Shown here piece after piece: positions 1-10,412 of a stretch of DNA of 64,000 bases (position 1 is its first letter; every line of letters starts with the position of its first letter). The stretch comes from Aotearoamyces nothofagi (Eukaryota; Ascomycota; Leotiomycetes; Leotiales; Tympanidaceae). Below the pieces are notes generated by a model. It did no database searches, was not told where the DNA came from, and worked only from the letters and a program-made list of their open reading frames with translations. The position numbers and the translations under genes were made by a program. The stretch lies in assembly GCA_015345905.1 (NCBI GenBank), contig JADDTR010000009.1:496001-560000 (forward strand), read 5' to 3'.

Positions 1-57
1 CTTCTGATGGTCTGGTCTGTAGCTGTTAGTTTCGGCTTCGAGGGTTTTACCGGCCAT
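1..57 (-). CDS. 5' end of a gene running off the left edge
   Basis: On the minus strand an ATG at 57 opens a frame that stays open for all 19 codons to the window edge (starts MAGKTLEAE). A TATATA sequence at 116-121 lies about 60 bp upstream in the right position for a core promoter, and G follows the ATG. There is too little sequence to name a product, and a 19-codon frame can be open by chance. The call rests on the start plus TATA arrangement. Confidence 0.3.
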   Translation of the reverse strand, partial: MAGKTLEAETNSYRPDHQK

Positions 58-1518
58 TTGTTTTCCGTAAAGGTGAACTCGAGGTTTAGTTGAGGAGGTG
101 CACTATAGAGACGGGTATATAGGGGCTGGCTTTGCTGCACACGAATAATCTCTCTCTCTCGGCCCTGTTTACGAGAAATAGTTTGAAAATCGTCGTGGTA
201 GTGTGGTTATAGGCCAGCTCAGCTGCTTAGCAGGACGGCGATAAGGCTCACAGATCAATAAGCAAGGCGATGCATGTTTAATTGCATGTTTAATTACGAA
301 AGAGTTACGAGTTTAGTGCAGCCTCAAGTACGGCTCTGGCTGGTATCCAGACTCGATTGGCATGGCATGGTTTCCGTGACTGCTATGATATGATGGACCT
401 GATGGACAAAAGAAAGGGGTGCCGGGAATGCTCGCGTTTCCTCTTGACACATCCAAGACAGCTCCGCTCTTTCTGCCATAAGCGTGATCCTTGCCCATGG
501 GATCGGATCTGCTAATGCAGCGGTCGAGAGGGGCGGCGACGTTACCAGCGATCGCGATTGCGATCATGCATAAAGAAGCGGAAAAGAGGAATCTTTGCAG
601 AGCGTGTCGATCCTCGAGCCAGTATGCGTGTATATATGCACACACGCACGAGCTGTACAGTACATGTGTATACAGATAGTACATAGATAATACGTAGATA
701 ATACAGAGATAATACATACATAGACACGTAGATACATAGATACAGTAGTAGCGACAGAAACTGCCGAGGGGTCGGGAGCAGGCCGCGTCTCAGGGCAGCT
801 TCCCGCCCTCCGGCACCAGCAGCGGCAGATACAGAGACGAAAAGTCGGAAGGGGCAGGAAGGAGAACGAGTACGAGGTCATGAGCACGCAAGCATCGCTT
901 AGAAGATCGGTGGGATGGCATACAGGCTTGGGAAATGGGAAAAGGGGGTGCGGAAAGTGCATGTGTGTGTCCGCGGGCCTCTGCCCAACAGATGGCAGCC
1001 GGTGGCATCGAGGCGTGTTGAGAGATGGCACATGGATGGATGGATGGACAGACAGACAGACTGGCCGAGGCTGTCTGCCGTGCCGGGTTGCCACTGTCGT
1101 GTCGCACTGCCCCTCCGAGTCCGGGTTAGGAATGCCAGACTGCAGGATGCGGTAGAATGAAGCACGGGGCGAGGGAGCGAGTCTACAGTACGAGTCTGGG
1201 CGTCTGGGCGTCTGGGAGGTCCTGCTTCGCGGCGTTGGCCTGTCGGAATGGGCAAAGGGGCCGTGTCGGATCAGATAACTAGCAGGTTTGCAGCGTCGAA
1301 ACTGGAAACTGGAAACTGGAAATTGCGGACTGTGGCCAGACAAGGCGCCATCAGATAAGGCCTGGACAGCCCCGGTCGGGTGCGCGCCCGGGAAAAGAAA
1401 TGGGCCGCCAAGCCGAACGAGCAGCCGGGGCCCGGGGGGGAACCTTCCCAAGTCATGCAGCAGCCGGCTTTTTCGTTGCGCGCAGCAGCATCGAGCAGAA
1501 GCATTTAGTACCATAATT

Positions 1519-1625
1519 ATTGAGCAGCAGCGTTATTGAGCAGTATCATCATTGAGCAGTATCACCATTGAGGCAGTATCATTGAGGCAGTATCATCATT
1601 GAACAGCATCATCATCGAGCAGCAC
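1519..1625. repeat. Minisatellite, about 16-bp GAGCAGTATCATCATT units
   Basis: Six or so imperfect copies of GAGCAGTATCATCATT run head to tail, with variants such as GAGGCAGTATCATT and GAACAGCATCATCATC. Units vary by loss of a triplet or a single base. No coding function is suggested. Confidence 0.8.
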
Positions 1626-1763
1626 CCAACAGCACCTCTCCACTTCGCGCACCGCGGAATCGCGGCTGCAGAATAGTGCGCTGTAGCTTCCCTGGGCGCC
1701 CCGTTGCGCCTGGACGGGGATAACCCGGGTGCAAGTTGCTGGTTCGGTCAGTGCAGGGAGGGC

Positions 1764-1951
1764 TACAGAGTACAGTGGAGTACAGTAAAGTAGAGTAAAG
1801 TACAGTAAAGTGCAGTAGAGTACAGTAGAGTAGAGTAAAGTACAGTAAAGTACAGTAGAGTACAGTAGAGTACAGTAGAGTAGAGTAAAGTAGGTAGAGT
1901 ACAGTAAAGTACAGTAAAGTACAGTAAAGTACAGTAAAGTACAGTAGAGTA
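1764..1951. repeat. TACAGTA / TAGAGTA pentamer-decamer array
   Basis: About 190 bp built almost entirely of AGTAC, AGTAA and AGTAG steps (TACAGTAAAG, TAGAGTAAAG, TACAGTAGAG). It is low complexity and strand-asymmetric. The open frame read across it on the minus strand is a repeat artefact of L, Y, C, T and S residues. A shorter patch of the same motif recurs at about 47764-47800. Confidence 0.85.
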
Positions 1952-2206
1952 GTGCCTACAGGGCCTGCAGTGCCCTGCCGGGTTGGCTGGTTAGTGACCT
2001 TCGCGCACAAGCCCAGCCTTCTCCCCCCTGCTGCCCCCCGGAAATACTGGCCTTGCCTTGTTTCGTTGACTCGTTAATTCGTTCATTCGTTCATCCATCC
2101 ATCCATCCATCATCGCCCGGTCTCGCAGGGCTCCCGCCACGACCTGGGCAGACTCCCTCAACGCTTCCGATCTCTGCATATATCCCTCTTCCGCCGTCGT
2201 CTGTTC

Positions 2207-4090
2207 ATGTTGCGACGACTTGTTTCCCGAATAGTAGCTGCTGCGACTTCTACAATGCCGCGTCCAAAGCAGATCCGCACGGCCACGACCTCCCACTGCA
2301 TCCCCGAAGACCCCAGTGCGTCGCCGCGCTCTTTGGCTCCCAGCTTGACCTACGAGTATTCCTCGTCCGACGAACCTGACGAGATCCCTCTCCGGCCACG
2401 ACGTGCCTCGACCCTCTTGATCTCTCAGAATGCAGCCGACGTGAGGCGGATAATTGGTGAGAGCGGCACACAGCTGGTTGAGAAATGCTGCAGTGGAGGG
2501 TGCTGCATGTCCGTCAACACGAAGCAGAACTCTCTCACATTCGAAAACATTCCCCTACCCGACAACGATGCCTTCCGATCACTCCAATTGAAGGTTGGGC
2601 CTCTCCCGAAGTCATTTTCTGGCATTGCCACCCTACCCCCAAAGACCGTTTCTCTGCTGCCAGCAAAGAGCAGTGCCTCCTCCAAGACACCCTCAGCGAG
2701 GGACTCTGCAATCTCCGTACACTCTATTACCGATGAAATACAGTCCATCGACTTCACACCGCCACAGCCCAATCAAGACACAGCTGAAATAGACACGACA
2801 GTACACCCACCGTCGTTTGTGCAGCCGCACTTCCCATACCATGTCTACTCAGCAAAGATATTCAGTGCGAGAGAGCTCACGAACGCGGGTGCTGAGAAGC
2901 GTACGTTCCACTTCGATCTAGATGTTACAGATTACCCTGAAGAAAGCGGCGTGGACTTCAAGGTTGGAGGAGCAATCGGCGTCGTGGCACCAAACGATCC
3001 CAAGATGGTAGAGGAGCTTATGGACCTTCTTGGGATACCTCGCTTCATTCGAGACCGCCCTGTGATCGTGAAGACAGAAGGTGGAAGGTGGCCAACGATA
3101 TGGGGAGACGACGAGGCTCGAGAGCTACTCTCAAGTAGACGCGATCTACTTACTTGGTGCTCCGACATCCAGTCCTACCCACCAACAAAGCCTCTTCTAC
3201 GACTCCTCGCCGAGCATGCGTCTGACCCTAACGAAAAGAAAGTTCTCACATTCCTCTGTTCGTCCGAAGGTCAAGGAGTCTTCTGTGATTTCCGAACCGG
3301 ACCACACGTAACCCTCGCTCAGCTATTACACGCATTCCCTTCTTCCAAACCACCTCTCGACCACCTCCTATCTACTCTCAACCAACTCATGCCACGATTC
3401 TACTCACTCTCCAACGACCCTCATGAATCATGTGTACCTGTCAAAGGATGCACTCGTCTTATTGAGATTGCCGTCACGGTTCACGAAACACCGGATTGGC
3501 GAGGCGGCCAACGCACTGGCCTTGCTTCTGGATTTTTTGAGCGTCAAGCTAAAGAATTTGTTGCTGCCGAGGCTCGTGGTGAGAAGCCAGACTTGCGGAT
3601 TCCAGTGTTTAAGGGACTGATGGCGAACCCGCTCGCTCGGGAATTCGTCTCTGACGGACCCATGCTCCTAATCGGTGCTGGAGTCGGCGTTGCACCTTTC
3701 CGTGGCTTTGTGCAACGGAGACTGAAGAATGCCAATTGTGCAAACAAGGTATGGGTGCTTCAGGGTATCCGCGACTCGCTACTCGACGAACTCTATAATG
3801 GTGAATGGGGTGTGCACGAAGATGAGGTGAAAAAGGTTGTACAAAGCCGAAAGGGCGAAGCACGGTACGTGCAAGACGAGGTAAAACATCAAAAAGATCT
3901 ATGCTGGTTTGTCATCAACGCATTGGACGGCAGAATTTTCGTTTGTGGCAGCACAAAAGGCATGGGCGAAGGTGTCGAAAAAGCATTAGTCGACGTCGCG
4001 ATGGAAATGGGCAATCTCGACGAGGAAGGCGCAAAGGAATTCTGGAGGCTCAAGAAAGAAGCCGGACAGTACATTTCAGAGACATGGTAA
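2207..4090 (+). CDS. FAD/NADPH-binding reductase of the diflavin reductase superfamily, lacking a flavodoxin domain
   Basis: Single-exon gene, 627 aa. Residues about 205-460 match the FAD-binding module of the cytochrome P450 reductase / sulfite reductase flavoprotein family, with the flavin motif RFYSLSND at 397-404. The NADPH module follows, with GAGVGVAPFRGF from residue 490, the VCGSTKGMGEGV segment from 579, and a C-terminal W. The N-terminal FMN (flavodoxin) domain of true diflavin reductases is absent. In its place are about 200 low-complexity, serine-rich residues and a tight cysteine cluster CCSGGCC at 94-100. The first 16 residues (MLRRLVSRIVAAATST) are basic and amphipathic like a mitochondrial presequence, whereas a second ATG at 2255 would omit them. 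The likely role is transfer of electrons from NADPH through FAD to an unknown acceptor. The family assignment is firm and the physiological role unknown. Confidence 0.88.
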   Translation: MLRRLVSRIVAAATSTMPRPKQIRTATTSHCIPEDPSASPRSLAPSLTYEYSSSDEPDEIPLRPRRASTLLISQNAADVRRIIGESGTQLVEKCCSGGCCMSVNTKQNSLTFENIPLPDNDAFRSLQLKVGPLPKSFSGIATLPPKTVSLLPAKSSASSKTPSARDSAISVHSITDEIQSIDFTPPQPNQDTAEIDTTVHPPSFVQPHFPYHVYSAKIFSARELTNAGAEKRTFHFDLDVTDYPEESGVDFKVGGAIGVVAPNDPKMVEELMDLLGIPRFIRDRPVIVKTEGGRWPTIWGDDEARELLSSRRDLLTWCSDIQSYPPTKPLLRLLAEHASDPNEKKVLTFLCSSEGQGVFCDFRTGPHVTLAQLLHAFPSSKPPLDHLLSTLNQLMPRFYSLSNDPHESCVPVKGCTRLIEIAVTVHETPDWRGGQRTGLASGFFERQAKEFVAAEARGEKPDLRIPVFKGLMANPLAREFVSDGPMLLIGAGVGVAPFRGFVQRRLKNANCANKVWVLQGIRDSLLDELYNGEWGVHEDEVKKVVQSRKGEARYVQDEVKHQKDLCWFVINALDGRIFVCGSTKGMGEGVEKALVDVAMEMGNLDEEGAKEFWRLKKEAGQYISETW

Positions 4091-4706
4091 ATAGCAACTT
4101 ATCATAAGCATTTTTTGGGGGGTATTTGACGAATGGGGATTTTGGCGTATTGGAAGAATAACAACGAAGCGATTCGATTCAGCAAAATGCTAGGATCTCG
4201 GATGACTTGACGGGGATAGGAGGTTAGTGCAGAATGTAAGATACTAGGATGAGTAGTATAATGCAAAGCAGTGTTGATTGATACAAAGTAGCATGATGCA
4301 CAGAAAGAATATACCGGGCCAGGCCTACCAGCTCTTGCTGTGACTGTTTACTCGTACGGTACTTGATTCCTCGATGATGATTAATGAAGATAGGGATAAG
4401 GGTAGACAGACTGCTTGATTGACGTAAATTCAATTATATACATATGTAGAGAATCTGCAACCTGAGGAGGAGGAGTGCAGAGATCAAACTTGCATTTAAT
4501 GGCAGACAGAGGCACGGGGTTGGTTGTATACGGATGCTAACGGCTGACGTCTGGCAATGAACCCTGTAACAATGAGAATTACGCTCAAGTCATGCTCCTA
4601 GCTCTTCGTCTCACTGGCACGGGCTACTTTGATAGGTAGTGGCTGCGTGCTGGATAACCGCTGCCACGATTGCTGCAGGCCAGCAAGATATAACCGCTAG
4701 AACTCA
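4091..4706. other. Convergent intergenic spacer, nothing recognised
   Basis: Tail-to-tail spacer between the flavin reductase and the aldo-keto reductase. AT-rich 3' flanking sequence with no supported frame. It presumably carries the 3' UTRs and polyadenylation signals of both genes. Confidence 0.6.
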
Positions 4707-5919
4707 TCACGAGCCTCCGAATATGCTATTGTAGTTATCCAGTGGCGCCTCCGCCTCAACCGTCTCCCAGAGGGCGTCGACCTTGGCCGCTACAGCCTCG
4801 TCCAGCGGGCCGGCCTCGATAGCCGACAGCGTCTCCTCGACCTGCGCGGCCTTGCTGGCGCCGAAGATGAGCCCGTCGCCGTACTCGGCCTTCAGGGCGC
4901 TGTGGAAGGCGACCCAGCGGTACGCCAGCGCGGCCTTGCTGATGCCCGCCTCGGCCGCGATCTGGGCCCACGCATCCAGGGCGCGGTAGAGGGACTCCTT
5001 CCCGTACAGCCTCCGGTACATGTCGTTCTTCTCGCCGCGCCCGAACCTGCCGTCGACGTCCTGGCCCCTGACGGCCGCGGCGGACTTGACCAGGAAGCCG
5101 CCGGCGATGGGCGAGTAGGCGTAGAAGGAGATGTGCAGCTTGCGCAGCAGGGGGAAGAGGCCCGTCTCGGTGTGGCGCGCGATGGCGTTGTAGTTGCCCT
5201 GGAAGACGGTGGGCAGCACGGAGCCCGCGGCGGCCTGGATGTCATAGATCTTTTGCACGTCGTCGGGCTTGAAGTTGGACACGCCAAACTAACGAGTGGC
5301 TATCAGCATGTCTGGCCGTCTTTGAGGGAGGGGAATCCCCGGCGGGGCAGAGGGGTGACGGACGCGTTTGAACTTGCCGGCCGCGTAGATCTCCTGGATG
5401 GCAGAGAGGGTTTCCTCAATCGGCACTTGTGGGTCAGGCGAGTGGAGAAAATAGGTCTCGACCTGTGGTCCTGTGTCAGCGAGGTGTGCGGCTGCTATAA
5501 ATGCACAAGAAGCTCTGGTGGGAGAGCGACGACACCATCTAGAGATCCCTGGATCTCAGGGGGGCAGTGGCACATACGCTATCGACCCCGAGGCTCTTCA
5601 AGCTCTTCTCGGCGCCATCCAAGACACTCTGCTTCGCCATGGCGCCCGGAATAAAGCCCGGTGCCTTGGTATGGATCGTGAACCTCTTCGGGACGCCCGC
5701 GTTCCCAAGAGTGGCCTCGCTATCAGGCTATTTATAACATTAGGTACCAGACTGGTATTCTGTGCAGGTCGACGCAAAGCATACATAGATGAAGGCGGTA
5801 TCAATGTCCTTAACATTGTGCTTCTCAAGGATCTGCAGGATCTCCTCGAGGGTCTCGCTGCTGAATGATGCTACAGTGCCAGTGCCAAAGATGATCTTGA
5901 GAGACGTGGTGGTCGACAT
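4707..5919 (-). CDS. Aldo-keto reductase, AKR7 (aflatoxin B1 aldehyde reductase)-like
   Basis: Four exons on the minus strand: 5785-5919, 5578-5727, 5364-5462 and 4707-5288, giving 321 aa, normal for the family. The start reads MSTTTSLKIIFGTGTVASF. The catalytic tetrad is visible: D40 and Y45 in DIDTAFIY, K66 in IHTK, and H102 in YFLHSPDP. The C-terminal segment IFGASKAAQVEETL is the NADPH 2'-phosphate-binding stretch of the AKR7 type. The barrel region between is complete (SNFKPDDV, RLYGKES, WVAFHSAL). It probably reduces aldehydes or dialdehydes with NADPH in the cytosol. All three introns are phase 0. The third uses a weak GTCCGT donor, chosen because it gives an uninterrupted GKFKR/FGVSNF junction. 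Exon 4 is notably GC-rich compared with exon 1. The substrate cannot be read from sequence. Confidence 0.92.
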
Positions 5920-6606
5920 GGCGGCGTTTCTTGATCTGAGTGTAGAGATTTGCTGTTGGACAAGTGATGTATGAGTTAGCATGCAAATGTAGGACTGTGT
6001 TGCTGCTCGGGGCTGCTCAGTGCCCGTTTCTTACGCTGGGGAGTGACGGACATAAGATATGTCCGCGGATTCGACATTGTTGCAGTCAAGCTGCAGTGGT
6101 GGTGCTTACCAACGATAAGCGCTAGTGATTACAATACGGGAATGCCATCGAGCATACAAGTTTGCCATTGCGCCATAGTTTGCTTCAAGCTAGGAAGCAC
6201 AGCCATTACAATAGAATAGTGCAACAGATAGTTTACTGTTCGTGTCTTAGACTTTTGTATATGCGATTATGTGCTGCCGTCAATTCCTTATAATCACTTA
6301 CGTCTACTATTACATTCTCGTCGTCAATCTCTCTACTGTCGATTTGTGGTCTGGCTCTCTTTCTACATCCGAGTTGCACTCTTGATTATGCAGTTTGTTC
6401 TCGGCTGGTCATGCATGCAGCTTCATAGCATGGATTTAGTATAAATCATATTTAAGGATCAACTCCTGCCCACTTTATATCGCAACTCGCAGAATCCTTG
6501 AGAAAGCAATAACTAGTGAAAGGCAGTATATTCACTCACTCTACTTGCAGCATCCTCCAGCCTTCCTTAAAGCAACACCTGTCTAGGGAGATATGACCCT
6601 GCCAAA
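5920..6606. other. Intergenic, promoter side of the aldo-keto reductase
   Basis: About 690 bp between the aldo-keto reductase start and the coronin stop. AT-rich beyond 6100, no supported gene or RNA. Confidence 0.55.
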
Positions 6607-8819
6607 CTATGACCTAGCAGCCTCAAGCTCCAATTCCAATTCTCTAATCCTCTCGCTCTGATCCGTGTTTCCACCGCCAACTCTAGTCTTCAAAATATCA
6701 ACTTCTGCTGCGAGGTAGCTGATTTTTTCGCTCTGTGCCGTGATGGTCTTTGTCTGCTGCTCTAGTAATTTCGTAATTTGCTGCAAGGATGCTTCCACTG
6801 AGCTACTAGAAGATTTAGGTGATGATCCAACAGCTGAAATAGAGCTTGAGGAAGTAGGGATCGTGGTAGATACTGGAGATGGCTTGGCTGTTTTTGGTGA
6901 TGTTGGTGCGGCATGAAGGACGGGTACTGGTCCAGGTGCGGGTGCCCGAGCTGTCACCGGCGAGGTTGGCTTTGACGCTGGCTTAGTAGATGTCACTGGT
7001 CGAACAACAGGCTTTGCAATCTCTTCGAAGCTTGAAGCATCGTCGTCATCGTTGTCCTCTTCCTTGTCTTGGAATTTAGATGCCATAACTGCAATTGATC
7101 CCTTTTGTTCAGAAACGGTTGGTGGTGTTGCTCTGTGAGCTGCTGATGCGGGCTCTGGTTCCTTTTTAACGGGAGATACATGCTTTATCGGCGCTGGCGC
7201 AGGTGCAGACGTTGGTGGCTTGTAGTCAGATGGCACTTCTACAGGTGCATTGCCTTCGTAGATACTTTCAAGATCAATCTTTGCAGGTATAGCAGTTTTT
7301 CCGTCCAGCCATTCAGCGGCCGACACTCCGGGCTTAGTACCAGTTGCTGGTGGATAGATGTCTGACTGGAAGACTTCGGCTCGTCGAGGAACAACGAAGG
7401 AGACCGGCTCAATGTAACTATCATTCACTGTTTTATACGCTCTCATCACCTCATTCTCATGAAGCTGTGCCGCATTAGTAAGTGCATAGTCAACTACTAA
7501 ACGACATCTAGATACATACGTTGATGCCACGTCTTGGCACAAATGCAATGCCTCGTTGTGGGTCGCCTGATTTGTATTCGGAGAGGAACTCGAACTTGTC
7601 GTTCTCATATTCGAAGTATCGAATGTTTCCATCACTAGAAGTAATTAGTACTAATTGCAAATGCATTGGCTAAATCACTCACCCCTTTCCTGCCAGGTAT
7701 AAACATTGTGTTCCATCATCTATTCCAAAGGTTAGCTTATCCCTTCTTTCTTACATTCTATAAAGCTTACCCCAGAACGGCATGCAGACGCCAGAAATAG
7801 AATCCAGTATCGTGAAACCACCAATTGGTTCTGTCGGGTTGCCAGTATCCCATAACGCTAGCTGTCGATCACTCATCTTCGAGAAACCTGTGGTGGCTAC
7901 ACGATCATGTTCGCCCAACCAGACAGCTCTGCTGTTCTTGGCACCTGAATGGCCGGCAACAGTATGCGCAGCCCTCTCTTGACGAACATCCCATATACGC
8001 AGCTTCTTGTCTCGTGACGTGGTGACCAACAATGTACCATTGGCATTCCATGACAAGCTTTGCACGATATCCCCATGCTTGAGTGTCAGGTGTGACTTCC
8101 CGGTGCCGATATCCCATAGCTTTATCGTGTAGTCACCAGAGGCAGATGCCAGTATGTTTTCGGCAGCGGGGTTGAATAGGACTTGTCCGACCTTTCTGCA
8201 AATTATAAGAACCAGTATTTGTGTCCACGCGACTTGGGTACATACCGTGAATGGCCGGCAAGCTTGCTCACCGGGGAAACATCTGCAGGCTCTTCGGCAT
8301 CGCCGTGGAGTGTAAAGCCTTGTGGAACCTGCCATATGAAGACCTTTCCGTCATCGGATCCAGACGCGATGATATGATCGTTGAAGGGATTCCTAGTGAC
8401 TCGTCAGTTAGGGGTACTGCCCCTGGCGAGTCGTTAAACTTACCAGTCGGTATCGAGAACAGGTGCTGTGTGACCACGGAACAGAGGTATCTGTTCCGGT
8501 AGTCTGCCCCTCTCATTGAGAGGGATAACAGCAAATGCGCCTCCTCCGCTGGCTTCCCAATTGACAGAGAGGTACTCGGGGTTGGCCTGCAACCTATATC
8601 AGCAGCTGCTTCCACATTGCCAGCAATATACTCCTCTAACCTTCACCAAATTCGTATCCCATGCATTGCGACTAATGTGTAGGTTATCATATGTTGATTC
8701 CTTCCTCGTGGGCTTCCCAAAGACATGTCCTTGACACGAACGTTAGCACTTATATTTCCCGGCCACACGCGACGACGAAGCTCACGATATTTCGACGCGC
8801 GCACAAAACGTCCTGCCAT
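6607..8819 (-). CDS. crn1: Coronin, WD40 actin-binding protein
   Basis: Eight exons on the minus strand: 8786-8819, 8641-8729, 8444-8586, 8246-8392, 7771-8195, 7683-7719, 7520-7634 and 6607-7464, giving 615 aa. The N-terminus MAGRFVRASKYRHVFGK with the following TYDNLHIS is the conserved coronin signature. WD repeats fill residues about 70-300 (GSDDGKVFIWQVP, GDYTIKLWDIGTG, RDKKLRIWDVRQE, DRQLALWDTGNP), and the coronin-specific extension follows (GIAFVPRRGINLHENEVMRA). Residues about 400-560 are a Pro/Ser/Thr-rich linker. The last 45 or so form a coiled coil (EKISYLAAEVDILKTRV, ending in repeated EL), used for oligomerisation. Coronin bundles F-actin and modulates Arp2/3 at cortical actin patches. 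The exon-rich 5' half is typical of the family in fungi. Confidence 0.95.
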
Positions 8820-9255
8820 TCGTTCTCATGCGCTCCTGAGCGAGGGTAATATTGGGTTAAGGATTGAAGAGTGGGCGAGCAATTGCGCAATATATTTGTG
8901 GATGCTTAGTTGTGTTTTTGCTTCGTTGTCGGGGAGCTGTTGTGGCAAGCTCCGTGATGATGCTGGAACATTAATGGGTGAGATAGTGCCAGCACTGCAC
9001 CTTCCTCGCAACCAGGAATACATTCATTCATACATAGGTAGCTCAAGGCATGCCTTGGTTTTATTTCATTATAATCGTATGATAAGCTGAATTTGTAGAT
9101 TTTTCAACTTGCACAACATTTAATAAACCCGTAAGGTTTTCCCGTAAAGATCATTGTTCGTGAACTGTGATCAGCAGACCTCCCCACTCGTCAGTCCTCA
9201 TAACAATCTTATCGGTCGCATAAACGAGTATAAGCAAAATCTGCGAATTGACATC
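8820..9255. other. Intergenic, coronin promoter to tRNA
   Basis: 436 bp. It carries the coronin 5' flank and the tRNA upstream flank. No other feature is seen. Confidence 0.55.
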
Positions 9256-9352
9256 AGTCCCGTGGTCTAATGGTTATGACGTTTCGCTCACATTTGATGT
9301 TTTTACTTACATTGAACCGAAAAGGTTCCGAGTTCGATCCTCGGCGGGACTA
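9256..9352 (+). tRNA. tRNA-Val (anticodon CAC) with a 24-nt intron
   Basis: It folds as a full cloverleaf. The acceptor stem is AGTCCCG / CGGGACT with A73. The D arm is GTC...GAC. The anticodon stem is TTTCG / CGAAA, with loop C-T-CAC-A before the intron and C38 after it. The variable loop is AGGTT, and the T arm is CCGAG-TTCGATC-CTCGG. The intron (9293-9316) sits at the canonical site one base 3' of the anticodon. A run of T residues at 9363-9371 directly downstream fits a Pol III terminator. The CCA end is not encoded, as expected for a eukaryote. The identity depends on the inferred splice position, which is the only one that closes the stem. Confidence 0.9.
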
Positions 9353-9362
9353 CAAAGTACAA

Positions 9363-9371
9363 TTTTTTTTT
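9363..9371 (+). terminator. Pol III terminator of the tRNA-Val gene
   Basis: A run of T residues begins about 10 bp after the discriminator base of the tRNA, the standard RNA polymerase III stop signal. Confidence 0.7.
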
Positions 9372-10412
9372 CAATTTTGCCAGTTAATAACATACAGCTT
9401 GCATTCTTCAATGAATTAGTTATGTGCTTTGATCCTTTTTTTCCCATACGGTCAGCACCCATGTTATTCGGTTCAGGCATTCTGAACACTACTTCCACAA
9501 GCGAGCACGAGTACAGTTGTAAAACAAGCAACAACGGTAACAACAGCAACGTTGTCCATTTAACATTAGGTAACATCATAACAGTGAGAAATTAACTTTT
9601 ATTATGCTAATGATAGCAAAGAGCCAAAGAATGGAGAGACTCCCTTGCCAATAAGTGGAAACAGGCCCGAGGGGTTTTGGAAGACGGTGTATTTGTTGCT
9701 CTAATATCAGAGCCACGGATTTGTCCATATGGCCTGTCACCCAAACTCTCTGCCTTTGAATGGGATCTGAATCAAACATATATCCTAACCCCACCTCTAT
9801 AAGATACAGTATCTGTTGCGGTAAGTAACAGACATGCTCGCTGTGAAAGCCCAGGGCGGTTAACCACGTGCATGCGAGGCTCTATAGACCAGACCGACAG
9901 ACACTCTGCAAGAAGTAGCCGAGCGTCTAAGAAATGACGTGCGTCGTACCGTTCCGCTTGCCATAAGTGCTTACCTGGCCGACGCCCCTGGCCGCTTCAC
10001 TCGCGGACTTCCCATCCATTGGCGCTGCCGACGTCCTCTGTCCTCTGTCCTCTGTGGCTGCCATCCGGTGCGCGGTGTGCTCCTGCGGCTCTCTCCCCAG
10101 CGACGGCAGAAAAAGGCGCGACTTGGAAATCAAAAGTATAATTCTGATGCGGTATGTCAGCCATCAGTCAGGATTATCAAGCGTCGGCGAAGCTACTAGA
10201 AGCTAGCTGACGCTTGCCGTGCCGCCGAACGGACGGGGCCAATGGGTGCCTGCGGGTACTTGTGCGGCGGCCGGTGGCCCTTCGGCCTGCGCCCGCCATC
10301 CTCGACCGCCAGCTGCATCCGTTTTGTTCGTTTATTCGCGCGCGCGATGCAAGTTCCTCTCTGGCTCTACTTGACCTCTCTGCTTCTAGCTCTGGCCCTG
10401 ACCAGCACCGAC
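9372..10412. other. Intergenic, nitroreductase promoter
   Basis: About 1 kb with no supported gene. From about 9930 it becomes GC-rich and merges into the 5' leader of the nitroreductase gene. A longer upstream frame, open from 10242 in phase with the nitroreductase, looks non-conserved and is treated as leader. Confidence 0.5.

Larger units (their letters stand above)
58..2206. other. Intergenic region with simple repeats, no gene supported
   Basis: About 2.1 kb upstream of the flavin reductase gene. The open frames here are short, overlap on both strands and show no recognisable protein family. Contents seen directly: ATA/GATA-rich tracts around 670-750, four 7-bp units of GAAACTG type at about 1298-1325, a 16-bp minisatellite, a TACAGTA/TAGAGTA array, and an ATTCGTTC/ATCC tract just before the gene at about 2070-2111. 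The last tract and the GC-rich stretch beside it probably form the long promoter and 5' leader of the downstream gene. Confidence 0.6.

Noticed and set aside
564-1514. 316-codon open frame on the minus strand
   Set aside because: It is Pro/Ser/Arg/Cys-rich, overlaps several equally open frames on both strands, crosses a GAAACTG repeat and shows no domain. It is best explained by GC-rich composition.
1612-2010. 132-codon minus-strand frame
   Set aside because: Most of it is the translation of the TACAGTA/TAGAGTA repeat (L/Y/T/C/S only).
4902-5654. 250-codon plus-strand frame
   Set aside because: It is antisense to exons 2 to 4 of the aldo-keto reductase in a GC-rich stretch. The sense gene has clear family motifs.
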